DNA of 64,000 bases from Myxococcales bacterium (GTDB taxonomy: Bacteria > Myxococcota_A > Polyangia > Haliangiales > Haliangiaceae). Below, one piece after another: positions 39,478-49,370 of this stretch. The notes beneath the pieces were generated by a model. That model made no database searches. It saw nothing but the letters and a program-made list of their open reading frames with translations, and had not been told where the DNA came from. The translations under genes were made by a program, and so were the position numbers. Positions within the stretch are counted from its first letter, which is position 1. The number at the start of each line of letters is the position of its first letter. Location of the stretch: positions 186,001 through 250,000 of the forward strand of contig JADJUF010000001.1 of the NCBI GenBank assembly GCA_016717005.1, given 5' to 3'.

Positions 39478-40736
39478 GAGGCGGTCCCTCCGAAGGCGAT
39501 CACGGCGGCGTCGCCGAGGCTGCGGACGCCGCGCACCAGGTCGGCCTCGTCGATGCACAGCGGCGGCGACACGATCGCGGTGCCGCGCTTGCCGTCGACG
39601 TGCAGCGACAGCCGCCGCGCCGCCAGCTCGGCGCTGAACCGGGCCCAGGCCGCGGCCGGGGCGTCGAGGTCGAGCACGCCCAGGAGGCCGAGCCCGCGCG
39701 CGAACCCGGGCACGGCGAGGCGCGCGCGCACCGCCTGGAGCTCGGCCAGGAGCACCGGGCCCAGGCGCGCGGCGTTGGCGTACATGCCCTCGTCCTCGTA
39801 GACCTGCAGGGTCTCGAGCGCGGCGGCGCAGCCGACCGGGTGGGCGTAGTACGTCAGCCCGCACGCCAGCAGGCGCTCCTCGAAGTGCCGCGCGACGCGC
39901 TCGTGGACGATCACCGCGCCGATCGGCTGGTAGCCCGAGGCCAGGCCCTTGGCGCAGGTGATGATGTCGGGCACGACGTCCCAGTGCTGGAAGCCGAACG
40001 GCTTGCCCAGGCGCCCGAACCCGGTCAGCACCTCGTCGGCGATCAAGAGCGCGCCGTCCTCGTCGCACGCCCGCCGCATGATCGGCCAGTAGTCGTCGGG
40101 CGGCACCAGCACGCCGTTGGCGCCGGCGACCGGCTCGAGCACCAGCCCGGCGAAGCCGCCGCCCTCGAGGCGCATGGTCGCGCCGACGTTGGTCGCGCAC
40201 TCGCGCTTGCAGGTCGCGAGGGTGTGGCCGAACGGGCACCGGTCGCAGTAGCAGTCGGCGACGTGGACGACGCCGGGGATGCTCGGCTCGAGCGGCGGCC
40301 GGCGCCAGTCGCCGGTCAGCGCCAGCGCGCCCATCGTCGCGCCGTGGTAGCTGCGGTAGCGCGACATCATCTTGTAGCGGCCGGTGATGAGGCGCGCGAT
40401 CTTCATCGCGTTCTCGGTCGCCTCGGACCCGCCGAGGGTGAAGAAGACCTTCGTGAAGCCGGGCCCGGCCAGGGCCAGGAGCTTCTCGGCCAGCGCGGTC
40501 TTGGCCGGGAACACCGCCGACGGCGAGGCCACGCACAGGCTGTCGGCCTGGCGCTTGATCGCGTCGATGATCCGGCGGTGGCCGTGGCCGGCGTTGACCT
40601 GGTAGCTGAGCGAGCCGAGGTCGAGCCAGCGGCCGCCGTCGCCGGTCGTGAAGAACGCGCCGTCGCCGCCGGTCAGCTCGAAGCCCTTGGCGGTGGTCTG
40701 CGACGACCACGTGAAGAAGAACGGGTGCTCGCTCAT
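39474..40736 (-). CDS. class III PLP-dependent aminotransferase
   Basis: The protein has 420 residues. The PLP lysine is in CAKGLASGYQPIGAV; DEVLTGFGRLG holds the Asp contacting the ring; FFTLGGSEATENAMKIAR and SYHGATMGALALTGD are standard class III blocks. It resembles omega-amino-acid/pyruvate aminotransferases, with an extra Cys-rich loop CYCDRCPFGHTLATCKREC seen in one subgroup. Exact substrate unknown. The ATG overlaps the C45 gene stop (ATGA), and its stop overlaps scoA, so it is mid-operon. Confidence 0.9.
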   Translation of the reverse strand: MSEHPFFFTWSSQTTAKGFELTGGDGAFFTTGDGGRWLDLGSLSYQVNAGHGHRRIIDAIKRQADSLCVASPSAVFPAKTALAEKLLALAGPGFTKVFFTLGGSEATENAMKIARLITGRYKMMSRYRSYHGATMGALALTGDWRRPPLEPSIPGVVHVADCYCDRCPFGHTLATCKRECATNVGATMRLEGGGFAGLVLEPVAGANGVLVPPDDYWPIMRRACDEDGALLIADEVLTGFGRLGKPFGFQHWDVVPDIITCAKGLASGYQPIGAVIVHERVARHFEERLLACGLTYYAHPVGCAAALETLQVYEDEGMYANAARLGPVLLAELQAVRARLAVPGFARGLGLLGVLDLDAPAAAWARFSAELAARRLSLHVDGKRGTAIVSPPLCIDEADLVRGVRSLGDAAVIAFGGTAS

Positions 40737-41833
40737 GTCGATGCTCCGTCGAACTCGAACTCGGTGGGCGCGACGTTGGTGATGAACCCGGCCTGGGCCC
40801 AGACCGTGCGGGTGTCGAGGTTCATCGCGATCGCGCCGCAGGTGGCGGTGCCGTGCGGGTTCTCGGGCGTGGCCATGTTGGTGCACACGCTCTTGGGCCA
40901 GCCGTCCTGGCTGCCCATGCGCAGCCAGGCGTCGTCGAGGTCGCGGATCGGCGCGCGCAGGCTGGCGGTCAGCCAGGCGTAGCGCTCGCGCGTGGTCGAG
41001 GTCGGCGAGATCGCCGACACCGCCGCGACCTCGGGGTCGAGGCAGTGGTTGGTGTGGCAGTAGCTCGGCGCCGGCGCCTCGGGCGTCGACTCGAACAGCT
41101 GCTTGCGCAGCACGCCCGAGGTCTCGATCGCGTACGCGTCGTTCCGATCCGCCACGAAGTAGTGGTGGCCGGAGCCGATCGGCGCGCCCAGCACGTGGCG
41201 GCGCGCGGCGTCGGCCGAGCGCTGGTGCAGCGCGCGGCGGACCACGGCCGGCCAGACCGCGCCGACGGTGGCGTCCTTCGAGTACAGGTTGTTGATCCCG
41301 ATCGCCACGCCGGCGCGGTTCATGCCCGCCAGGCCCAGGCACCCGGTCAGCGTCAACAACCAGGCCTCGGGGCCGGCGTCGGAGTCCGGCACGTGCAGCA
41401 TCATCACGTACGGGATCGACGTGGCGTGCATGTCCCAGGTCTGCGCCAGGATGCGCCCGGTCGGGGTCTCGGCCCAGATGACCGAGCACCCGCCCTCGCC
41501 GGCCTCGGGCGCCGGCTGCCACTGCGCGCGATCGGGCGACAGGTCGCGCAGGTCGGTGTAGTGGTTGGCCACGACGATCTCGGCCGGCGTGACGTCGGCG
41601 CCCTCGGCGAGGCCGAGCAGCTCCTCGTGCAGCCCGGCGTCGTAGCGCTCGAGCACCGGCAGGTGGGCCGCGGCCGCGTCGAGCACCGCCGCGCGGTCAG
41701 CGAAGCCGCCGATCCGCGTGCACAGGAACGTCCGGATCGCGGACAAGGCCTTGACCTCGCCGCGGTACGACTCGCCGTGGATCCGGCCCCACGCGCGCGG
41801 CGTGGCGCCCGCGGGCAACTCGAGGACTCTCAT
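40733..41833 (-). CDS. C45-family acyltransferase/peptidase
   Basis: The protein has 366 residues. It fits the C45 (acyl-CoA:6-aminopenicillanic acid acyltransferase) Ntn-hydrolase family: an N-terminal propeptide-like part with WGRIHGESYRGEV and LLGLAEGADVTPAEI, then Gly-Cys in EGGCSVIWAETPTGRILAQTWD, where self-cleavage would free the Cys nucleophile. LTLTGCLGLAGMNRAGVAIGINNL follows. Members remove or transfer acyl groups on amines. In this operon it could deacylate an N-acylated amino acid. GGGAG lies before the ATG, downstream of a hexanucleotide array. Confidence 0.85.
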   Translation of the reverse strand: MRVLELPAGATPRAWGRIHGESYRGEVKALSAIRTFLCTRIGGFADRAAVLDAAAAHLPVLERYDAGLHEELLGLAEGADVTPAEIVVANHYTDLRDLSPDRAQWQPAPEAGEGGCSVIWAETPTGRILAQTWDMHATSIPYVMMLHVPDSDAGPEAWLLTLTGCLGLAGMNRAGVAIGINNLYSKDATVGAVWPAVVRRALHQRSADAARRHVLGAPIGSGHHYFVADRNDAYAIETSGVLRKQLFESTPEAPAPSYCHTNHCLDPEVAAVSAISPTSTTRERYAWLTASLRAPIRDLDDAWLRMGSQDGWPKSVCTNMATPENPHGTATCGAIAMNLDTRTVWAQAGFITNVAPTEFEFDGAST

Positions 41834-41889
41834 GGGTGACTCCCGCGCGCCGCCGCGCTCGCGACCGACGCCGATCTCGGTCCTGTGTC

Positions 41890-42040
41890 CGATCCCGATC
41901 CCGTGTCCGATCCGGATCCCGATCCGGATCCCGATCCGGATCCCGATCCCGATCCCGATCCCGATCCCGATCCGGATCCCGATCCCGATCCGATCCGATC
42001 CCGATCCGGATCCCGATCCGGATCCCGATCCCGATCCCGC
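41890..42040. repeat. hexanucleotide array GATCCC/GATCCG
   Basis: About 25 copies of GATCCS fill most of the gap between the fusion gene and the C45 gene. One GATCC-only unit breaks the phase. Confidence 0.95.
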
Positions 42041-42051
42041 GTCGCCCGCGC

Positions 42052-45000
42052 TCACGGCTTCCACTCCGCCAGCGCCGCGCCCAGGCGCTCGGCCACCGCC
42101 GTCGCCTGATCGAGCGCGGGCACGACGCCCAGCCGCCCGGCCGGGAACCGCCGCAGCGTCAGCCCGTGGGCGGCGACGTGCGCGTGCAGGCGCTCGGCCG
42201 CGTCGCCGGCGTGCAGCACGCGGTACAGGCCCAGGCCCGCGTGCGGCACCGCGCCGGCGGCGAGCGCGCGATCGAGCGCGGCCGCGCCGGCGCCGACGTC
42301 GAGCGTGCGCGCGGCCCGGAGCTGGTGGTGGTTGCGGACCAGCGACAGCTCGTCGCCGTCCCAGGTCGACACCAGCGCGAGCGGCACGGCGTTGAACCAC
42401 TTGCTCGCGACGTGGAGGTAGCCGGTCTGCCCGCCGCCCCACCACGCCAGCACGTCGGGGCGCGGGCCGGTCGGGAACGCGAACGCGCCGGCGCCCGAGC
42501 GGTACATCGCGGTGGTGTGCTCGACCGCGACCAGCGGCACGCCGGTGTCCTTGCGGATCGCCGCCAGCCCGTCGAGGAAGTCGGCGGGCAGCGCCCAGCC
42601 GGTGCGCTCCTGGACCCGCTCGAACACGATCCCGAACACGTGGTCGGGGCCGCCGGCGGCCGCGATCGCGGCGCGGATCGCGTCGAGCGCGACCGCGGTG
42701 CCGGCCTGGGTCGGGTGCGGCACCCGCGGCCACGCGAAGTGGCCGGGGCCGCCGCGGTGGACCTCGGGATCGGACAGCGAGCGACAGCTCGCGACGGTGT
42801 GGCCGAGGTAGCCGCCGGCCAGGCCGATCGCGACCGTGGCCTGCGTGCGCGCGGTGCGCAGGAGGCGCAGGGCCTTGTCGACGGTCTCGTCGCGCGACGA
42901 CGTCACGTAGATGTGCGGCAGGTCCGGCGCCAGCGCGCCGATCCACTCGAGCGCGCGCACCATGCCCGGCGTCACGTAGTTCATCAGCGTGATCTTGTTG
43001 ACGGCGGGGCCGTACAAGAGCCCCGCCCGCTCGGCCGCGCGCAGGCTCGCGGGCGGCGTCGCCAGGACCCGGGTCAGGCCGCTCGACGCGTCGAGGTTCG
43101 CGCCGCGATCGCCGCCCCAGCGCGCGCGCTTGTCGGCGGCGACCGCGTCCTGGTGCTCGGCCGACGGCGCGATCGCGCCCAGCGGGATCCGGTAGTAGAT
43201 CGCCTGGCCCTCGGGATCTTCGTACTGCCCGGTCAGGACCGCGACCACGTGGGCGCCGAACACCCGGTTGAGGTGGGTCATGTTCGCGGTGCGCCCGACC
43301 CGGTTGCGGCCGGTGACGTGGGCGTAGCGCGGGGCGCCGTCGGCGCGGCGGCGGCCGACCGCGTCGCGCAGCTGCATCTCCTTGAGCTTGCGGCCGATGC
43401 CGCTGCCTTGATAGCCAGGCGCGACCGTGACCGACACCGAGTACATCGTGTTGTGCTTGCCGAGCATCGGGTCGCGGTCGGGCCCCTCGACGTCGTGGCT
43501 GGCCTCGAGCGGCGCGCCGATCGCGAACGCGATCAGCTGGACCGCGTCGCCGGCGGTCTTCTCGGCCACCAGGAACGAGCCCTCGGCGTCGTCGAGCGCG
43601 TCCTTGATCTCGGCCGGCGGCGTGCGCCGGGCCGGCTCGTAGACCTGGTACTCGATGTCGAGGATCGCCGGCAGGAGCGCCATCGCCTCGGCCGGCGGCA
43701 CCAGCCGGAACGTCACGTCGGCGGGCAAGGTCGGCGCCACCGACTCGGCCGGCTCGGCGATGTCCTCCCACTCGGGCGGCTTCTTGCCCGGGTGCGCGTC
43801 GATCCACGACAGCGACCGCCGGACCGCGTCGAACAGGAGCTCGATCTCGCGGCCGCCGAAGGTGTCGGCGAGGCGGTAGCGCGCGGTCCGGGTGCCGGCG
43901 GCGAAGACGATCGCGCCGCGCCAGAAGCGCTGGCCGATGAACGCGTTGAGGTGGGCCGGGGTCGGCAGATCGAACGCGAACGCGTAGCCGCACACGCGCG
44001 GCGCGCTGACCAGGTGCGGGAACGCCCGGGCGATCGCCTCGAGCCGCGGCCGGACCTGCTTCTCGATGCGGGTCGCGGCGTGCGAGGTCGACATCATCTC
44101 GGCGTGGATGCGCCCGCGCACCAGCGACGCGTTGTGGGCGCTGGCCGGCTCGGGATCCTCGAACCGCGACATGACGACGCCGACCTGGGCGCGCTTGGCG
44201 AAGCAGATCGCGTCGGGGTAGTCGGGCTGGCCGCGGCTGGTCAGCAAGCGGAACCGGGTGTGCCACGCGAACGACCCGCCCAGGCCGAAGCCGCACTGGA
44301 CCTCGTCGAAGATGAGCGGCGTGTCGTGGAAGCGCGTCAGCAGCCGCAGCGCCCGGAAGAAGCGCGCGGTCGCGTAGCGATCGCCGCCCTCGGACTGCAT
44401 CGGCTCGACCGCGACGCAGTAGTGCTGGCCGTCGGCGAGCGCGGCGTGGACCGCGGCCAGGCTGCGGACCTCGGCCGCGAGCAGCGCGTTCTCCTTGGCG
44501 TCGCCGAACCGCTCGATCAGCTCGTCGATCGCGCCGGCCGCGCACGCCGCGTAGAACCCCGACGGCGCCTCGGGCTCGTCGCCGGGCGTCGCCCACACCG
44601 GGAACGGCGCGAACGTGGCCTCGTAGCCGGGCAGCTCGAACGGCGCGCGCTTGCTCGGGCTGTGGGTGGCGTGGATCGTCAGGAGCGCGCGGCCGTGGAA
44701 GCTGCCCTCGAACGCGAGGATCCGTCGCGCGTCGGGTCGCTTGCTGTGGATCCGGCACAGCGCCAGCGCCTTCTCGTTGGCCTCGGCGCCCGACGCGACG
44801 AACGTGACGTGCGGCAGCCCCGGCACGAGGTGGCGCAGGGTCGCGGCGTACTCGGCCGCGGCCCAGGTCTCGCCGACCGCGGTGTCCTCGTTGCTGGTCA
44901 GCGTGTCGCCGAACTCGCCCTCGACGAGGGCCTGGACCACCGGATCCTCGGCGAAGCCGCCGCACACGGTCGCGGTCTGGGCCATCGAGTCGAGCACGCT

Positions 45001-46719
45001 CAGCGGGTGGGCGTCGATCGACACGAACCACGGCCCGGCCGAGCGCAGGTGGTCGAACACCGCCGGCTTCTTCTCGCGCACGACCCGATCGCCGGCGTAG
45101 AGCCGGATCAGCCAGCGGTCCGAGTCGGGCATGACGCCGCCCTTGGGCCGGCGCAGGCTCATCGGCCGCGGGTCGTCGATCAGGGTGCGGGCCGCCTCGA
45201 CCGCGTCCTCGGCGACGTGCTGGCGCTCGAGCCGATCGAGATCCGGCGCCGGCAGGTGATCGGCGAGCATCGGGTGCGTGGCGATCGTGCCGATGACGTT
45301 GTCCTGGACCGCGACCGGGACCACGACGTTGCGGTGCGCGGTCGAGCCGGCCGGGCGGTAGTTGCCGCTCTTGCCGGTGCCGCCGAACGGCAGGCGCGGG
45401 CTCGCCAGGTTGGTCGAGCGGTTGCGGTTGAGGATGCCCGACGTGGTCTCGCGGTAGATGCGCTCGAACCGCGCGGTGTCGTTGGTGAACACCGCGTTGG
45501 CGAACCCGTAGGGGCTGGCGTTGACCACCGCGATGGCCTCGTCGTCATCGTCGATCAGCTCGACGCCGAGATCGGGCCCGAACAGCTCGACGTCGGTGTA
45601 GCCGGGCGCGTCGTGGGCGCCGGCCGGCAGCACGTGCAGCGACGCGGTCCGGTAGAAGCCGCCGTCGCCGCGGGCGCCGGCGATGACCGGCTCGGCCCCG
45701 GCCGCGACCGCCGCCGCGAGCGCGCGCTCGAACCGATCGCGCCCGGCGGCCGTGGCGATCGGGCCGGCGAAGCTGGCGGCGTCGTCGGGGTGGCCGAAGC
45801 GCAGCGCCGGGGCGCCCTTGCGGAGCGCGTCGAGCAGCGGCGCCGCGAGCGCGCGGTGGACCAGCACGCGATCGGTGGCGGTGCAGCGCTGACCGGCCGA
45901 CAGGTAGCCGCCGACCAGGATCTCGTGGGCGGCCTGGCGGACGCTGGCGTCGTCGAGGACGATCGCGGTGTTCTTGCCGCCCATCTCGAGCGCGACCAGC
46001 AGCTCGGGCCGATCGAGCGCGGCCTCCTGGATGCGCCGCCCGACGGCGTAGCTGCCGGTGAAGCACAGGCCCTTGACCCGGCGATCGGCGACCAGCGCCG
46101 CGCCGACCGCGCCGGTGCCCAGGACGAGGTTGAAGACCCCGGGCGGGAACCCGGCCGCGGCCGCGGTCTCGGCGTAGCGCTGGCCGGCCAGCGGGGTGAT
46201 GTCCGACGGCTTGACCACGACGGTGTTGCCGGTCAGGAGCGCCGGCACCACGTGGGCGTGGCACAGGTGGATCGGATAGTTGTACGGGCCGATCACCGCG
46301 ACCACGCCCAGCGGGTGGTAGCGGAGCTGCTCGTGCGGCGAGCCGGCGATCGGCCCCTCGCGCAGATCAGCGGTGGCGAGCGCGCGCGCCACGTCGAAGC
46401 GCGCCAGGACCGTCTGCACCTCCTGCCGGGCCTCGGAGCGGATCTTGCCCGTCTCGAGGACGATGGCCTCGACCAGCTCGTCCTGGCGCGCGGCGATCGC
46501 GTCCTTCCAGCGCCCGAGCACGACCGCCCGCTCGGCGAGGGTCAGGCCGCCCCAGGCCACCGCCGCCGCCGCCGCCGCGTCGCACGCGGCGGTGACCGCG
46601 CGCTCGTCGCCGGCGGTCTCGAACACGACCGCGCCGTCGGCGGCCGGGTTGTGCGAGCGGAGCGCGGCGCCGCTGGGTGACACGAAGACTCCGCCGATGA
46701 AGTTGCCGAGGGCGTTCAC
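42052..46719 (-). CDS. four-part fusion: ALDH - lysine-aminotransferase-like - GNAT - aminotransferase-like
   Basis: One open frame of 1555 residues. Residues 1-480: aldehyde dehydrogenase close to AstD (VIGPYNYPIHL, FTGSYAVGRR, Glu in ALEMGGKN, Cys in SAGQRCTATDR, LPFGGTGKSGN). About 530-1000: class III aminotransferase with the PLP lysine in CFAKRAQVGVVM and LIFDEVQCGFG, most like lysine 6-aminotransferases. About 1010-1190: GNAT acetyltransferase (SVTVAPGYQGSGIGRKL). About 1200-1555: a second aminotransferase fold with Lys in HVASKWFN but EHTTAM where DEVQTG is expected. GTG start with TACGAA six bases upstream. It heads the operon down to scoB. A channelled lysine or diamine pathway is inferred. 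Confidence 0.85.
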   Translation of the reverse strand: MNALGNFIGGVFVSPSGAALRSHNPAADGAVVFETAGDERAVTAACDAAAAAAVAWGGLTLAERAVVLGRWKDAIAARQDELVEAIVLETGKIRSEARQEVQTVLARFDVARALATADLREGPIAGSPHEQLRYHPLGVVAVIGPYNYPIHLCHAHVVPALLTGNTVVVKPSDITPLAGQRYAETAAAAGFPPGVFNLVLGTGAVGAALVADRRVKGLCFTGSYAVGRRIQEAALDRPELLVALEMGGKNTAIVLDDASVRQAAHEILVGGYLSAGQRCTATDRVLVHRALAAPLLDALRKGAPALRFGHPDDAASFAGPIATAAGRDRFERALAAAVAAGAEPVIAGARGDGGFYRTASLHVLPAGAHDAPGYTDVELFGPDLGVELIDDDDEAIAVVNASPYGFANAVFTNDTARFERIYRETTSGILNRNRSTNLASPRLPFGGTGKSGNYRPAGSTAHRNVVVPVAVQDNVIGTIATHPMLADHLPAPDLDRLERQHVAEDAVEAARTLIDDPRPMSLRRPKGGVMPDSDRWLIRLYAGDRVVREKKPAVFDHLRSAGPWFVSIDAHPLSVLDSMAQTATVCGGFAEDPVVQALVEGEFGDTLTSNEDTAVGETWAAAEYAATLRHLVPGLPHVTFVASGAEANEKALALCRIHSKRPDARRILAFEGSFHGRALLTIHATHSPSKRAPFELPGYEATFAPFPVWATPGDEPEAPSGFYAACAAGAIDELIERFGDAKENALLAAEVRSLAAVHAALADGQHYCVAVEPMQSEGGDRYATARFFRALRLLTRFHDTPLIFDEVQCGFGLGGSFAWHTRFRLLTSRGQPDYPDAICFAKRAQVGVVMSRFEDPEPASAHNASLVRGRIHAEMMSTSHAATRIEKQVRPRLEAIARAFPHLVSAPRVCGYAFAFDLPTPAHLNAFIGQRFWRGAIVFAAGTRTARYRLADTFGGREIELLFDAVRRSLSWIDAHPGKKPPEWEDIAEPAESVAPTLPADVTFRLVPPAEAMALLPAILDIEYQVYEPARRTPPAEIKDALDDAEGSFLVAEKTAGDAVQLIAFAIGAPLEASHDVEGPDRDPMLGKHNTMYSVSVTVAPGYQGSGIGRKLKEMQLRDAVGRRRADGAPRYAHVTGRNRVGRTANMTHLNRVFGAHVVAVLTGQYEDPEGQAIYYRIPLGAIAPSAEHQDAVAADKRARWGGDRGANLDASSGLTRVLATPPASLRAAERAGLLYGPAVNKITLMNYVTPGMVRALEWIGALAPDLPHIYVTSSRDETVDKALRLLRTARTQATVAIGLAGGYLGHTVASCRSLSDPEVHRGGPGHFAWPRVPHPTQAGTAVALDAIRAAIAAAGGPDHVFGIVFERVQERTGWALPADFLDGLAAIRKDTGVPLVAVEHTTAMYRSGAGAFAFPTGPRPDVLAWWGGGQTGYLHVASKWFNAVPLALVSTWDGDELSLVRNHHQLRAARTLDVGAGAAALDRALAAGAVPHAGLGLYRVLHAGDAAERLHAHVAAHGLTLRRFPAGRLGVVPALDQATAVAERLGAALAEWKP

Positions 46720-46725
46720 CGAGGC

Positions 46726-46731
46726 TTCGTA
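46726..46731 (-). promoter_or_regulatory. -10-like hexamer TACGAA, leaderless start
   Basis: TACGAA lies six bases before the GTG of the fusion gene, and no Shine-Dalgarno is present. Confidence 0.4.
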
Positions 46732-46901
46732 CCTGGGTGATCACGGGCGGTCAAGGAGGCCCAGGGCACGCCCAGTTATCCCATTAATCTCGGAAAGATA
46801 GGAGTGACACGAGGACCCGACCACTCCCACGCCGCGGCCGGACCCGACAGATCCCCGATCGAGGTGTGCGATCCCGCGTCGGTGGTGTATCTACACGCGA
46901 C

Positions 46902-48674
<1,773 letters not shown>

Positions 48675-48688
48675 TCCGGCCCCGGGGG

Positions 48689-48717
48689 TTGAAAAGCCCC
48701 CACGGCTATGCCATAAG
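48689..48717 (+). promoter_or_regulatory. predicted promoter of rpmG
   Basis: TTGAAA (48689-48694) and CATAAG (48712-48717) are 17 bp apart. This leaves a leader of about 55 bases before the rpmG ATG. Confidence 0.55.
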
Positions 48718-48780
48718 CGCGAGCCCGTCCGGCAGTCCCTGCCTGACGGTCTTGACTCTCACGATTGCGGAGCACCTGTC

Positions 48781-48954
48781 ATGGCGAAGAAAGGCAAAGG
48801 CGGCCGCGAGCTCATCCGGCTCGTCTCCACCGCGGACACCGGTTACTTCTACACGACGTCGAAGAACCGCAAGCGGACGCCCGACAAGCTCGTCTTCAAG
48901 AAGTACGACCCGGTCGTGCGCAAGCACGTCGAGTTCAAAGAGTCGAAGATCTGA
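48781..48954 (+). CDS. rpmG: 50S ribosomal protein L33
   Basis: The protein has 57 residues. MAKKGKGGRELIRLVSTADT, TGYFYTTSKNRK and DPVVRKHVEFKESK are the L33 blocks. The CxxC pairs are absent, so this is the zinc-free form. GCGGAG lies about 10 bases before the ATG. L28 follows after 160 bp; L33 and L28 are often neighbours. Confidence 0.96.
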   Translation: MAKKGKGGRELIRLVSTADTGYFYTTSKNRKRTPDKLVFKKYDPVVRKHVEFKESKI

Positions 48955-48960
48955 TCGACC

Positions 48961-48985
48961 GGAGGGTGCTTCGCAGAGACCCTCC
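48961..48985 (+). terminator. hairpin after rpmG
   Basis: GGAGGGT and ACCCTCC form a 7-bp stem with an 11-base loop, six bases after the stop. There is no T-run, so it may pause or stabilise rather than terminate. Confidence 0.4.
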
Positions 48986-49114
48986 CCCGGCACGCGCCGG
49001 CCCCACGTTCCAGCCAGATCCTACCGTCGCAGGGTCCGGATGGCCCCGCAGCCCCCGCGCAGTCGTCCGCGCAGATCCTCGGTCCCGTTTCCTGAATCGT
49101 CTTTGGAGTTCGCC

Positions 49115-49351
49115 ATGTCGCGCGTCTGTGAAGTCACCGGTAAGAAGCCGCTCGTCGGCCACAACGTCAGCCACTCGAACCGCCACACCAAGCGGCGCTT
49201 CGAGGTGAACCTGGTCACCAAGCGGTTCTGGCTCGAGGGCGAGAAGCGCTGGATCACGCTCAAGCTGTCGACCCGCGCGATGCGCACGATCGACAAGCGC
49301 GGCCTCGGCGCGGTGCTCGCCGACATGCGCGCCGCCGGCAAGAAGATCTGA
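49115..49351 (+). CDS. rpmB: 50S ribosomal protein L28
   Basis: The protein has 78 residues. MSRVCEVTGKKPLVGHNVSHS, NRHTKRRFEVNLVTKRFW and LKLSTRAMRTIDKRGL are diagnostic for L28. Only one cysteine is present, so this is the form without a zinc ribbon. TTGGAG lies about nine bases before the ATG. The following lipoprotein gene begins 19 bp after the stop. Confidence 0.97.
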   Translation: MSRVCEVTGKKPLVGHNVSHSNRHTKRRFEVNLVTKRFWLEGEKRWITLKLSTRAMRTIDKRGLGAVLADMRAAGKKI

Positions 49352-49370
49352 CGGGCGCGCGAGGACGCCG

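Noticed and set aside
41890..42040. Possible CRISPR array
   Set aside because: The unit is six bases with no spacers between copies, so it is a simple repeat.
41836..46680. A 1614-codon open frame on the plus strand opposite the fusion gene
   Set aside because: It is antisense to a protein with clear enzyme motifs, is Arg/Val/Asp-rich low-complexity in translation, and arises from the GC bias of the minus-strand gene.
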